Source of the DNA: Circinella umbellata
Lineage: Eukaryota > Mucoromycota > Mucoromycetes > Mucorales > Lichtheimiaceae
Length of the DNA stretch: 64,000 bases
Assembly (NCBI GenBank): GCA_025093555.1
Contig: JAIWNF010000007.1
Location: 1 to 64,000, forward strand
Reading direction: 5' to 3'
Positions 1-11,063 of the stretch are shown piece by piece; position 1 is the first letter of the stretch; every line of letters starts with the position of its first letter. The position numbers and the translations under genes were made by a program. The notes below the pieces were generated by a model that was not told the DNA's origin, did no database searches, and saw only the letters and a program-made list of their open reading frames with translations.

Positions 1-1893
1 GCGAAGCGACGATTCCAACCCAGGAATCCGGGTCGTCGCCGGGTAAATACTTCTGCCTAACGTATTTACCCGTTATTCCCCTTTGCTCCCCTATCCACGT
101 TTTATCTTATTTATTATTATTACCTTCCACGTTTCCTCCCATTTTTAATATTGTTCTCTTTTACGATATTATGGAAGATCATTTTAATGATCTATAATTT
201 ATTATTTTGTATTGCCTCTCATTGATCATATTGATCAATATTCTGTTTTAATTTATTTGATTTCGTTATTTCTTAATATTAGCATGATAACGATCATGCG
301 GTTTTGCATAATATTATTATTTAATAATATTATCGTTTCATATTCTTATTTGAAAATATTATTATTTTTATTTTTGTTTTTATATAAATACCATTCAAAA
401 TAATAATAATAAAAATAATCAATTAACGAATAAACGAACTTATCAACGGAATTATCAATTAGTCTACTTGTTTCTTATTTTACTTCCTCACCTTCTTTAT
501 AATCATTTCCCTTGTGGCATAATTTATTGTGTTTCATCTACCGAAGAATCCTGGTTATTACTATTAACGTTAAGGTGCGGCGATTAGTCATATAAATTTA
601 CAACGGATCTGACATTTTGACACGTTGTGTGTGAGGTTTTCCGGCCTCATCCACTTTGGCACTCACGTGATGGGGTTGGCTACCGAATATGGAATAACTT
701 GGGAAGAAGTATTCTGCCGAAGCCTGCTCCCAAAATAGCCGATATTTCTTATCATTATTTCTTTTATTTTATTTTTCCTTTTATTATTATTATCTTTATT
801 TTCGGATACAACTCTTATCTTTTTATTTGAAGGACCCTCCCCCTTTTATTTTATATATCATTTATATTTTTACGTAATTCCCTGTATATCATTGTTATTT
901 TATACTCGGTATTATTTTATTCTTTAACTTATTTGTATTTAATGATAATTATTGTATTATCATTAATTTTCTTATCGTGTTAATCCCTATCCGTATTTTT
1001 ATTTTTATTAGCCTCTTTATTAGCATGATTTTTATGCTCGACGCTAATCCATCATATGGAACCCTTTTTATCTTGTTGCCCTATTTGCTCTCCCTTATCA
1101 TACCCGTTCTTATAACTTCTGTCCTCTTATCCGATATTTTCTTTTTTTTTATTTCTTACTGTATGTTATGTCTATCTTGCTGTCACACTTTAAATGATAT
1201 AATTCTATTATATAGAATATTCCCCGTACTCTTATATGTAATTATCTATCGAAATATAGATCATATATTCACTAGTTAGAAGTAACTCTTTTCCCTCTTG
1301 GAATTTGAGTATAAATAGCAATTAGAAAATTGTTAATAAAATATTATCTTATTCTGGTTATTTGATCGTTTGAAATTGTATTAACGTTGGATTTGCATTA
1401 TTGATTTTGGGATAATCTTAGTGAAATCATCGTTGGAGCATATTTTATTTATTTCTTTTATTATTGTTTTATTTATTTCTACCTTTACGGTTACTATACA
1501 CAACCCTTAACTTCTCTGAACCCGTTTATCTATTTATTTATTTTATCATTTTTCTCTTTCTCTATTTTCTATTCTTTATTTTTATTTTTATTTCTATTTT
1601 ATTCTTACCTTTTGTCAATTTTACACATAACACTAAGCACCACACGTGTCAATTTTGACACGTTGTGTGGTAGTTTCGTTTGGTCAGACCAAAGAAAAGG
1701 TTTACGTAATTCGTGATTTAGAATTAGATCCTTGGGTGGTCATGTGACCACTTAAGTACGTATAAATATGAGCGGTTCAACTGCAAAATAATAAATCATC
1801 ATCTTTTCTATCCCTTTTACTTTTACTTTTACCTTTCTCTTTTGATTGATTTTTGACAGACTTTACAACAAGGGAAACTCTACCATGTGTCAA
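1..1893. repeat. AT-rich repeat debris with LTR-like fragments
   Basis: No gene was recognised here. The first ~52 bases are an inverted near-copy of the loop of the hairpin at 1894-2061. Stretches near 610-650 and 1640-1670 share a 'TTTTGACACGTTGTGTG' core and look like pieces of related LTRs or solo repeats. The remainder is T-rich low-complexity sequence whose short open frames are hydrophobic and compositionally driven. Confidence 0.45.
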
Positions 1894-2061
1894 TTTTTGT
1901 CGCGTCTGAAGCGGGTTTTACTCCTAGTTCTGCGTCAGCTTCAAACGTGGAACTATTTACCCGGCAACGACCTGGATTCCTGGGTTGGAATCGTCACTTC
2001 GCCGTCACGTTTGAAGCTGACGCGGAACTAGGAGTAAAACCCGCTTCAGACGCGACAAAAA
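1894..2061. repeat. Long near-perfect hairpin (56-bp arms, ~56-nt loop)
   Basis: Arm 1894-1949 is the reverse complement of arm 2006-2061 with a single mismatch (CTGCG against CCGCG). The loop, 1950-2005, is itself repeated in inverted orientation at the first ~52 bases of the window. The structure ends 7 bp before tRNA-Gly. It is more GC-rich than its surroundings and resembles a foldback element or two inverted LTR ends brought together. Confidence 0.85.
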
Positions 2062-2068
2062 TAACTAA

Positions 2069-2139
2069 GCGTCGATGGTTTAGTGGTATAATATCCGCCT
2101 GCCACGCGGATGACCCGAGTTCGATTCTCGGTCGACGCA
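2069..2139 (+). tRNA. tRNA-Gly (anticodon GCC)
   Basis: This 71-nt gene folds as a standard cloverleaf. The 7-bp acceptor stem pairs GCGTCGA with TCGACGC, and the discriminator base is A. The D arm carries an A-box-like TGGTTTAGTGG. The anticodon stem TCCGC/GCGGA encloses the loop CTGCCAC, which contains anticodon GCC. The T arm CCGAG-TTCGATT-CTCGG includes the B box GTTCGATTC. There is no intron and CCA is not encoded. It decodes GGC/GGU. It sits between a hairpin on its 5' side and a retroelement on its 3' side, a common position for retroelements that target or tolerate Pol III genes. Confidence 0.95.
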
Positions 2140-2143
2140 TCTA

Positions 2144-2651
2144 ATATCTTTAAAATATTTGTTATTTTTGATATGTTATTGTTTTCTTTTTTATTGTTGT
2201 GTCGTAATTATTAATCGGTTATTTTTAATACCGAAGAATATACTTCTTTTACTGCGGCTCTCTTTTATTTCTCTGTTATTGTTTAGCACTATCATCCGCA
2301 GTAATATTATTATTATTTATCACTCATCATTATCATCCGCAGTAACATTATTATTATTATTATTTATGACTCATCATTATCATCTGCAGTGACATTATTA
2401 TTATTATTATCATTATTGTATGCATCTGCAGTAGTTTTAGAAAATATATAAATAGTGGATTATTTTATTAAATAAAAAAGGATATCTTTTATCTACCCTA
2501 TATTCTATTCTCTATCTTTGTGGTATTTTCCTGTGTGGTTATATCTACCTGTGTGGTTATATTAGTCTTTGTGGTTACATTATCTATCGTATTTATATTC
2601 TCTCTTTGTGGTTCTCTCTCCGTGGTTTTATCAATAAAAAAATACGACATT
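2144..2651 (+). repeat. Putative LTR/leader of Ty3-like element with tandem repeats
   Basis: The stretch lies between the tRNA and a primer-binding-site-like motif. It contains about three imperfect ~50-bp tandem units (about 2285-2440) sharing a TCATC(C/T)GCAGT(A/G)A core followed by ATT runs. Several spaced (T/C)TGTGGTT motifs follow (about 2515-2620). The sequence ...ACGACATT precedes the primer site, as expected for a 5' LTR end. A matching 3' LTR was not found in the window, so boundaries are uncertain. Confidence 0.45.
2165..2169 (+). terminator. Probable Pol III terminator of tRNA-Gly
   Basis: This is the first run of five T residues downstream of the tRNA, about 26 nt after its 3' end. 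It is a plausible but not unique terminator in T-rich sequence. Confidence 0.35.
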
Positions 2652-2661
2652 TGGTAGCGAC
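2652..2661 (+). promoter_or_regulatory. Primer-binding site (initiator tRNA-Met type)
   Basis: TGGTAGCGAC immediately precedes the gag reading frame. It matches the Ty3/gypsy type of minus-strand primer site, complementary to the CCA end of initiator tRNA-Met (family knowledge). It marks the 3' edge of the 5' LTR. Confidence 0.6.
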
Positions 2662-2666
2662 AGAAA

Positions 2667-3872
2667 ATGAATGATCCATTTACAGCCGAACAACAACAAC
2701 AATTTGTGGTTCAAGAATTTGTTCTTAGACAAATATCTGACCAATATAGAGTGCTATACCGTGCACGTCCCACTCACGTCATTATCCCTGAAAATCAATG
2801 TACCCAATTTTCAGAACAACAAATGGAAATTCTTCAAGAACGTGCCAATGGTATGGTACAAGAATTCCTCCATTCAGTGACACAAGAACAACCGCAGCAA
2901 CAACAACAACCAAGTCAAGAAGTCCAGATGTTGTCAACTATGCAAGCCATGTTACAACAATTACAACAACAACAATAAGAAATAAAATCCCTCTGTGAAA
3001 CTACTCATCCACATGCAAGTAAAATAAGGCCTGTCCAGCCTGATCTATTCCGCGGTGTCTGTTCATCTTCTGTGGTTGAAGCTTGGTTACATACGGTGGA
3101 CAAATATAGTGATTGTGCTGATCTTTCTGATTATGAACGAGTAACATATGCTTCGACCTTACTTCGGGATGATGCTGCAACCTGGTGGCGACATTTAGAA
3201 ATGACCTTTCATCCAGATGATGGTAGGGATCAAACACCCAAGACTTGGCAGGAATTTCAAATTGATTTTCGAGCCGAATTTAAACCTCGTAACTCTGCAC
3301 AAATTACTTGCAACAAACTCCGTGCCTTGGCCCAAGCTAATACTCCTAGTGGAACTATTCGAGAATATGTAACCGAGTTTCGTAATATCATGTTGGATCT
3401 ACTAGATATGTTTGACGATGACGCTATGCATGAATTTATTTGTGGACTATCCTATGATGCTCGGGTTCAAGTCCTTTTGAATAATCCTACATCATTAATG
3501 GCTGCTTACAATGCTGCAGAAACATTCGAGTCGGTGCATGAATATGCTGCTGGTGTCTGTTCCGCTGGTCGTTCATCCACCCAAGTCAATCGCCAATTCC
3601 AGCTGACTTTTCCTCAATCCCAAGTTGCTGGTCCCACTCCTATGGAATTAGATGCTCTTGACAGTCGCCAACAAGTTTGGCCTCGTCGTTGCTATAACTG
3701 TGGTGGTCGTGGCCATTTTGCCCATGAATGTCCATCCCCATAACAAAATCAACATGGTCGCCATAATACATATAATGATGATTATAACAAGCCTGGTACT
3801 CGACAAGGAAATAGGTATAATGGTCAACCCCGGTATAACAAGGATTTAAAAGGCAAAGCACGTTTGGATTAA
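2667..3872 (+). pseudogene. Ty3/gypsy-like Gag (capsid + CCHC zinc knuckle), two nonsense codons
   Basis: One frame runs from ATG 2667 to TAA 3870-3872, interrupted by TAA at 2976-2978 and 3741-3743. The N-terminal part is Gln-rich. The middle part (about 3072-3600) has the capsid signature of retrotransposon gag proteins, including tryptophan-rich 'AATWWRHLE' and 'EFRAEFKPRN'. The C terminus carries a CCHC knuckle, CYNCGGRGHFAHEC (about 3690-3731), followed by a basic tail. Both stops fit CAA (Gln) to TAA changes inside otherwise intact sequence. Gag would package element RNA into virus-like particles, but this copy is broken. Confidence 0.8.
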
Positions 3873-3907
3873 AGGGAGTCCACTCGTGCTCGATCCCATC
3901 CCTTAAC

Positions 3908-4399
3908 GTGGTTCAAGACTCCGTGGATCAAGATTCTGTTCGTGCACCAGTTGACAATAGTACAGTTATTAATAAAAAAGAAGAACCCTTGATCGATCTC
4001 TCTGGTGATACCTTAACCACTGAAAATGAAAAAAATAACAGTGATCACCAATCTAATTATAATTATTTTCAATCTTTAAATTCAATAAACAATACCGATT
4101 TACCTCTGTATACAATGGTCTGTAATAGGAAAAATGTTGATGTGCTTTTGGATAGTGGTGCTTCATGCTCTTACGTATCGCCTTCGCTAGCTTCTGGTTG
4201 TCCTGTTTATACTGTATCTGATCGCGAAGTCGAAACTGCAGGTGGTCACAAATTTCCAATTGATCGTGCTGTCACTTTATCCATTAACGCTGCCGGTTTA
4301 ATCCATGATGTATTTGCTTACGTACTGGATATGAAGTTCGATTTAATTTTGGGTCGTGATTGGATCAAACGTATGAAGCCAGTACCTAATTGGGATTAA
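3908..4399 (+). pseudogene. Retropepsin-like aspartic protease of the same element
   Basis: The frame is shifted relative to gag and has no ATG, so it would be expressed only as part of a polyprotein or is decayed. The catalytic segment is 'LLDSGASCSYVS' (Asp-Ser-Gly-Ala), and the second conserved segment is 'DLILGRDWI'. Length and order (gag then protease) fit Ty3/gypsy elements. No reverse transcriptase, RNase H or integrase follows, because the sequence passes directly into a Merlin-type element at about 4488. The element is therefore truncated. Confidence 0.8.
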
Positions 4400-4487
4400 G
4401 ATATGTGGGTTATTAATTACAACCATCAACAATATATATTACGCCCCAAATTCAATCGCCTTGTACGTGATCGGAGCACTCTCACAA

Positions 4488-4592
4488 TATACACTCAAGT
4501 GAAAATGTGTTATATCATGTGACATAGTACTTGTGTAACTACCAAATTAGGAATAAATAAAGTAGAGATGCAGAGCATTCAGATGCATATTT
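4488..4592 (+). repeat. Left terminal inverted repeat of Merlin-type element
   Basis: This is inverted relative to about 6840-6944. Ends are well conserved and the interior is diverged, with equal spacing between conserved blocks. Confidence 0.55.
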
Positions 4593-4907
4593 AAGTTTAT
4601 TTTTGTGATGTTTGTGGAATGAGTAAATAAGCACTAAAGATATCAAGTGGGCTTTGTAAAAATTAAAAAAATAAAAAAAAAATTTAAATGATTTTAGAAT
4701 ATATAATATTCCCACAGTTTTTTTTTTAAAAAAAATTACTTGGGAATCTGACTTAGGAACAATTTTAAAAAAATTGAAATAATTTTATTGGATAAAAAAG
4801 ATATATGATTTACTTTAAAAAAGTATATAAAGAGATGATAAAAGTTAACTTCTTCATTACTTTTTTCTTGTCTCTTATATTTTTATAACTTCTATTCAAA
4901 AGACAAA

Positions 4908-6343
4908 ATGGCTCCTACTGGTATTGCTACTCTCCCTAGTATGGCAGAGCTATTTAACTTAACAAGTTCCTTTGATGTAACACTCCAGTATGTATAAGTT
5001 TATTTCCATTAGTTTATATATATATTTAATGTTATATATTAATAATTATACTCTCAAATATAATAGATATTTACACAGTCAAGGCTTTTTTTATAATGAA
5101 ATGCTCTGTCGAAATGGAACACCAATGATGCTAAACCATTTCACACGTGATGGTCTTATGTGGCAATGCCCCTCTGCTTCTTGTGGCTGTACACCAAGTC
5201 GTACTAGTCGTCAAAGGATTTCGTTATGGGAGGGCTCTTTTTTTTCAAACCGGCATTTACCATTAAATCAAGTTTTGCAAGGTTGATGGGGCTTATTACA
5301 TCGTTTTTCCTATGAAAGTATTGAATCTTATACAAGATCAAGTAATAATACAATTAGGTATCTTGCTCATGATTTTTATCTCTTAATTGAAGCAGATTTA
5401 CAATTAAGTGATGTTCAAATTGGTATGTAATTTGATTTTTTTAAAAGTACTTACCTTAATTATGCACTATATAACTAACTAGTATTTGTTATATTAGGCA
5501 GCTATGATGAAAATGGTGAAAGAATTACTGTAGAAATTGACGAAAGCAAGTTTGGTAAACGAAAAAATCACTGTGGCGATCGTGTAGAAGGTGTATGGGT
5601 CCTTGGGGGTGTAGAAAGGACACCTGCCCACAAAACATTCTTAGCTGTTGTTCCATGTCGCAATGCAGCTACATTGACAGCAGTAATACGTCATTTTATC
5701 TTACCTGGTAGTCTAATTTACTCTGATATGTGGAGAGCATATAATGGTTTACAAGATGAAGAAGGTCAAAATTGGGTGCATGAAGTTGTAAATCACTCAA
5801 TTGAATTTATAACTGATGAGGGGGTTCATACCAATACTATTGAAGGTAAATATTTTTCTTTTGACTCTTATATTTTATTATATAATGTGATACTTATTTT
5901 ATAATATATATTCTAGGAACTTGGTCTGCTATTAAAAGACATATTGCTGCTCGTCATAGAACTAAAGCAATGACCCCTTGGAAACTAATTGAGTTTATTT
6001 GGCGTCGTAAATATGAAAGTAACCTTTGGGAAGGATTATTAACTACATTACGAGATGTTGAATTTAATACATCTATAAATGATGGTTTAACTTTAAGGGC
6101 CCCTGAATTTACAGGCTTTAGCTATCTTGCATCAGGTAAACTTGATCTTTTTATTGAATTTATTCTATTAAAATATTTTATTAATTTATAAATTTATAAA
6201 TCCTAGATAATGATGATAATTCTACTAATCAAGTTATTCCTAGACGAAGAACTTATTCTGATGTTTCAGAATCTAGCTTAGAGTTTAGTGATAGCTCGTA
6301 TAATAATAGTGATAGTGACAGTGATTATACATATGAAGAGTAG
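4908..6343 (+). pseudogene. ISXO2-like (Merlin) DDE transposase, one in-frame stop
   Basis: Inferred exons are 4908-4987, 5079-5422, 5498-5845, 5917-6135 and 6207-6343, all joined in phase at GT-AG sites, giving 375 codons. The N-terminal zinc-ribbon-like part contains CRNG...CPSASCGC. The DDE catalytic core shows 'EIDESKFGKRK' (first Asp), 'LIYSDMWRAY' (second Asp) and 'NTIEGTWSAIKRH' (Glu). These match the ISXO2/IS1595 fold that defines eukaryotic Merlin elements. The C terminus is an acidic Ser/Asp-rich tail. A single TGA at 5284-5286 interrupts exon 2 where the family usually continues, so this copy is probably recently inactivated. An intact relative elsewhere in the genome is likely. 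Confidence 0.8.
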
Positions 6344-6839
6344 AAAATTTTCTTTTTATTATTATATTTTTATCTTTACCTTATTATCTTTTTTTATCTT
6401 TCTCTTACTATATTTTTTTGATATTTCTTTAACATTTTTCTTATTATATTTATCTGGTTTTTTTTTACATATTAAAAACTTTCTTATACATTCTTCTTTT
6501 TGCTATTCTTTATCTACTCTATTGAATAAAATAATTTATCTTATTACTTAACTATATAAATACTGAAATGCAATAACTTTATAGAAACTATTACTGCTGT
6601 TATAATGCGGATAAATATTTAGCCATCCGAAATTTCCAAATAAATCAATGGGTCGATAGATTAAAAAAAATCAGTATAAGAGTCTCTAATACCATTTTAT
6701 GGCTTAGTATAGTAAAATATTTGTTAAATAGAGAAAATATAATATTTTTTTCATAATAGTTAATAGATGTTATAATAAAAATGAATAACAATTTTTAAGC
6801 GTCTATATTTTGTGATTGAAGCATTGTACGACCTTACAA

Positions 6840-6944
6840 TAAAATGCATTAAAAAGCCACACATCTCTAGTTATAGTAGACGGAGTATCAAAATTTTATA
6901 TTGTATATTCCACTTTGTAGAGTATAATTTAACTTGAGTGTATA
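6840..6944 (-). repeat. Right terminal inverted repeat of Merlin-type element
   Basis: This is the inverted partner of 4488-4592. The outer 13 bp are identical and the inner TAGAGATG/ATGCAT blocks lie at the same offset. Confidence 0.55.
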
Positions 6945-7359
6945 AAGTGCACTTTAACCAAAAATAAAACCGCTGTTGCTACCAATTGTAATAGCGCATG
7001 ACTGATTATTGTATACTTACAATCGGGTTCTATCAGCCAGTTTATGAGGAAGCGTAATAGTTAAGATATTGGTAGAAAGAAAAGGGGCTCGAGAATATAT
7101 ATGATAAAAACGAATTACTGTTTCCTGGTTGTCAGGAAACCCTTTATTTATATACGTTGAAATATTAGGGGCTAATTTACGTCTAACTAATATATATCTA
7201 ATATCAATGATCAACATTTCTATATAGAATAACTATCCTAATATTTCTATATCCAACCATGTGCTCAACCATGCTATCGTCTATCCTTAGTATTCCGCGG
7301 ATAAGCATGTAGATCAACAACCTTATGGTTGAATATATCGTCGTAATGGTCTTACACCA
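6945..7359. other. Gene-free spacer between Merlin element and DIRS remnant
   Basis: No coding signal was seen. A small hairpin (GTTTCCTGGTTGTCAGGAAAC, about 7119-7140) and an inverted pair GTAATGG/CCATTAC (7343-7362) occur near the recombinase 3' end. They could belong to DIRS termini, but no split direct repeat was confirmed. Confidence 0.3.
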
Positions 7360-8267
7360 TTACAGGTGGGTTGTTACCATATTTTCCAGCTTCGTTCTGT
7401 CAACTGACGTATTGACTGTTGTACCTCGGTCAATCCTTGTTAACATCACTTCGCTTCCCAATATGGTATTATTCTCCGTATTCATAGAAAAAATCGTATC
7501 ATTAATCTGCGATCCTCTTTCAAATTGATTTCTTGGTTTATAATAATAACGTTCAAATGTTTGTGCTTTTTTACTCTAATTTGCATGTTCTTTTACGATA
7601 TCAATTGGGATTCCTTGTTGTCCTGCAGGAGTACTTGTAGCTGAATGGATTGAATGTGGAGTATACTGGGTCATGTCAATTTCCGCCTCTTGCATAATCT
7701 TTTTTACTATATTCACCGCAGTATCTTCATTTATAGGTCAAGGCTTTTCGGTGTTTATTCCACTTAAAAAAAATGTATCCTTGTCTGTTACCCCTTGTCG
7801 TTTATCTTGTATCCTTTCTTTGAAATCCCACATTGCTCTTACTGGATACACCTGTTCATCCTTAATGATTCTGATTTTTGACATTTTTGATTTAATTTCT
7901 TTTGGGTTTCTTGCTATTATTATCATCCCCGTTACAGTTCCGTTTATAGTCTGTTGAAAGTGTACGTCTTGCCATTGTATTCTTACAACATCTGAATGGG
8001 GTCTCCACATACTTGCAATATAGAGTAATACCACTGCTTTCTCTTGCAGTTTCTTGATATCTAACTTTTCATTCGTCTCCCATTTTTTTATAACCGTGAT
8101 CACTTGTTGTACATCCCATGTTTCTTGGTAAATGTTTGGCAGCTTCATGTCTGTATGTAACTTGGCTTTAAAAAAGTTTTTTATACCTACATCCTCGGCC
8201 AATGGGGTTTCTTTTGGGTATAATTCATTGATTACAAAGGCGATAGCAGATATGTAGCCATTGAGAC
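7360..8267 (-). pseudogene. DIRS-like tyrosine recombinase, degenerate
   Basis: The frame reads from about 8267 (NGYISAI...) down to TAA 7360-7362. It carries two internal stops, TGA at 7738-7740 and TAG at 7576-7578 (a position that is usually Trp). Tyrosine-recombinase landmarks are 'LLYIASMWRPHSDVVRI' with the first catalytic Arg, then 'PHSIHSATS' where the family has HxxR, and the nucleophile region 'FERYYKP'. The second Arg is therefore replaced by His. DIRS elements use this enzyme in place of an integrase to insert a circular cDNA. The copy is non-functional by these lesions. Confidence 0.72.
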
Positions 8268-8268
8268 T

Positions 8269-9341
8269 TTATAAAGCCAGAGTGAATTGTTTGAAGAAGC
8301 CAGTCAGCTATTGAAAGTGTTGTCCACTGTAAAAAGAACTGGCTGAGCCAGCGTCCTACAAGAGGTAAGGGTGAAGTTATTGGTATTACTGTTGTTGTTG
8401 TTATTGTTGATGAAAAGGTTGGTGCTTTTCTTGTCGGTGTTGTTGAAATTGGATTTGTTAAAACTGTGCTTGTGGTTGTTGAAGTTGGATCTGTTGTTGT
8501 TGTGATTGTTAGTGTAACCGCCCTGCTAAGAGGATGGACCTGCGCGAAAAAACTGTTGAGGCTGAGGAGCGTGGGAGAGTTTGTGCTGATTGGTGTAATT
8601 AAAATGAGGCCTTTGTCCAAAACGAGATGCTTTCTGTACATTTCACAAGTTGGTAGTTTGTTGAGCTAGGGCCATTTGAAATTCATCTAAAGGTATAATA
8701 TAATTATTATTGGATGACATGCCTGTAGAAGAGAAGCGAGGGTTAATAGTCTGAAATGCAATATTCTTTCTCATGTCAGTTATTACAGATGTAAGATTCA
8801 ATAACAGGAGACGACAGTCATTAAGCATATATAAATAGCATTAAACGTTAGGATTGGTTTCATCTTTACTAATTTCTAAAGCCAAGACATCTAATAGTCG
8901 AAAAGCACCAGAAGCAAGATATTGTAATCGTTTTAAAGATCGAACCTGTTTTGCTTGAGTTTGTTTCATGCTACGAGCTGCGATTGGAATAGTATCAGGA
9001 GGTTGGTAATCCATGTCTTTTATTCCAGGATATTGTTCGATAATCGCTTTCCGTCTGTCATCAGTCAAAGTTGGAGAGTTAAACAGAGACTGGTTGAAGT
9101 TCATAACTTCAGACAAGATGTTAGAAGGTTGCCAAGAGTAATCCGGCCGAATTTCCAAAGAGTGGAGTTGTGATATGGGTTGATCTTCATACATATGATT
9201 AGGTGTTGGCTGTGGTTGGATGGTAGGCTCTGCTGAAGGTTGAGCATTATTGTTGTTGAGAATTAGTTGTTTAAGTCGAGCAATTTGTGCTTGTTGATTG
9301 GCGATAAGTTATTCAATAGTAGGTGGGATGTCGGAACTCAT
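8269..9341 (-). pseudogene. DIRS-like Gag protein fused to start of RT region, decayed
   Basis: Start ATG is at 9341. A TAA occurs 11 codons in, and further frame changes occur near 8835, 8640 and 8530. Recognisable pieces in order are a coiled Gln/Asn-rich N terminus, a helical block containing 'IEQYPGIKDMDYQPPDTIP' and 'LQYLASGAFRLLDVLALEIS', then 'DCRLLLLNLTSVITDMRKN', an Asn-rich linker, and 'GRWLSQFFLQW'. The last resembles the segment just before reverse transcriptase in DIRS polyproteins. Reverse transcriptase, RNase H and methylase domains are missing: the sequence jumps to the recombinase at about 8268, so there is an internal deletion. Confidence 0.6.
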
Positions 9342-10340
9342 TTTTTATGGTACTGACCAGCAAAAAAGAAGATCAATTATTATATATTGTATCAGAGTTT
9401 TATTATATATTATTGTTCGCTGATCAATAAAAAAGAAAATTAAAGCAATCATATGACTTATTTTGTATTCGAGTGTCTCATTCAATTCTAGAAGAATTTC
9501 ATTCGTCACTTGAATTCCCTATTTAGACCATGATTTATAAGAACACAGAGGTCTGTCTTCTATAATGATAAAAAATAACAGCTGTATAGATATATCATAT
9601 TGTCAACCATTCAAAGTCTGATCTTAATATCATTAATCTTATATTCATAATTCACACAACCATGACAGATATAAATCTTACGTATACATATATCAATATA
9701 TCCTGTGATATTTGGTTATTTCAATAAGAGTAGGAAATGAAAACAGACAAGGTAAAAATTCTTTGAGACTTTGTTATATATCTTTAATAATAATTTAGAA
9801 AACTAAAATAAAGTTCCTTCTTTAAAATAATATTTACATCCCGTATTTATATGATTTCTATTCTATGAGTTATAGGGCTTACTTAATAGAATGATGTGGG
9901 TGATTGATAGTAAAGTCGGGTACTTGATATTAGTCATTAATATTGAGAAGGTTACTATAGCTACTGTTCTGAAGTATATTGGGCTTAGCCATGATACTCT
10001 CTTTTGTTCTTTAATTTAAGTTGACAAGGCGCAGGACATCGTTATGCGATTTTACTCAGTTTCCTTTTTAGAATTGAGTTCTGTTCACGTCTGTATTTTA
10101 AATATTTTAAATATGATTTCTTATTTCATCTGGAATAAAGAGATAATGTTCTTATAATAATACAACATATCCCACTGACAATAAGATTCATATAAATAGA
10201 GATAATATTTTATTTTAATAAACTTCGATTCAATTATTGTTCTTTTGGGTCTCGTTGACTTATGAGCGTCTCTTTTATTTCATTAAATTTCTATTGATAT
10301 AACAGATGCTACTTTATAAAAAAGGAAATGCATGAGATTC
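9342..10340. other. Intergenic AT-rich stretch
   Basis: About 1 kb upstream of the DIRS gag start and before the LINE fragment. No open frame, RNA gene or clear repeat structure was recognised. It may hold the 5' end of the DIRS element. Confidence 0.3.
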
Positions 10341-11063
10341 AAAAAACTGGCAACCTTTGTCTCTCATTAATAGCGAGGCCAAATTGGTTACCAAACTCAT
10401 GGCGAATAAGCTGCAACCAATTTTATAACAACTGATTACCCTGTACCAAACTGGATTTATGGCTAACTGTTTAATATCAGATCATGGATGGACTGTACAA
10501 AATATCATGCAAACTGCCTAAGTAGCCGCACCAGATAATGAAACAATAGGAATTCTGATCGATTTGGAAAAGGCATATAATAGAGTTCACCCAGAGTATC
10601 TGTGTAAAGTAATGATAAGGTTTGGTTTCCCTATTTCTTTAATTAATTCTATTCTTTTTCTCTTCTTTTCCACTCCTATATCGATCTCTATAAATGAGTG
10701 GCTCTCTGAGCCAGTTATACAACACAGCAGACTTTGACAAGACGATCGCATTCCTCTTTACTTTTTAACATATTATTTGAACATTTATTACACTCTATTC
10801 TTAATGATCTTCACCTTTCTGGCTATTTTCCTCCCCCTTCTTCATTATCATACTGGCACAGACGTCTTTATTTCCATGCTTCTCTCACTCCACCTACATT
10901 TCATCCCATTAAATTACTTGCATATGCTGATAATTTATTAGTTTTCCTCAATAATACTACTGAATGGCCTCGCTTGATATCCCATTTAAGTATATATAGG
11001 GATGTCTTCAATGAATGTATTGATCTTAACAAGACCGTGGTTTTTTCTTTATCCAGCAGACCA
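10340..11063 (+). pseudogene. LINE reverse transcriptase, 5' part of split copy
   Basis: Frames beginning 'NWQPLSLINSEAKLVTKLM' and 'LYQTGFMANCLISDHGWT' are reverse-transcriptase fingers/palm motifs of non-LTR elements. They are followed by 'GILIDLEKAYNRVHP' and, in the next frame, 'FNILFEHLLHSIL' and 'LLAYADNLLVFLNN'. The catalytic YADD box reads YADN. Several stops and frame changes are present, and the upstream endonuclease domain is absent (5' truncated). The copy is interrupted at 11064 by a MULE insertion and resumes at 15967. Confidence 0.8.
11055..11063 (+). repeat. Target-site duplication, left copy (AGCAGACCA)
   Basis: These nine bases are identical to 15958-15966. Nine is the usual duplication length for MULE elements. 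Confidence 0.88.

Larger units (their letters stand above)
4488..6944 (+). mobile_element. Merlin/ISXO2-type DNA transposon
   Basis: A 13-bp identical inverted pair, TATACACTCAAGT at 4488-4500 and its complement at 6932-6944, brackets a five-exon ISXO2-like transposase gene. A second matching block (TAGAGATG...ATGCAT) occurs exactly 62 bp inside each end, so the terminal inverted repeats are long (~105 bp) and diverged in the middle. A clear target-site duplication was not identified, so outer boundaries could be slightly wider. The element abuts the truncated gag-protease. Confidence 0.65.

Noticed and set aside
1846..2144. Overlapping open frames across the hairpin and tRNA
   Set aside because: They are products of the palindrome and tRNA sequence with no protein features.
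8225..8641. 138-codon minus-strand frame as an independent gene
   Set aside because: Only its 3' part (GRWLSQFFLQW) is in a meaningful frame. It is included in the DIRS remnant.
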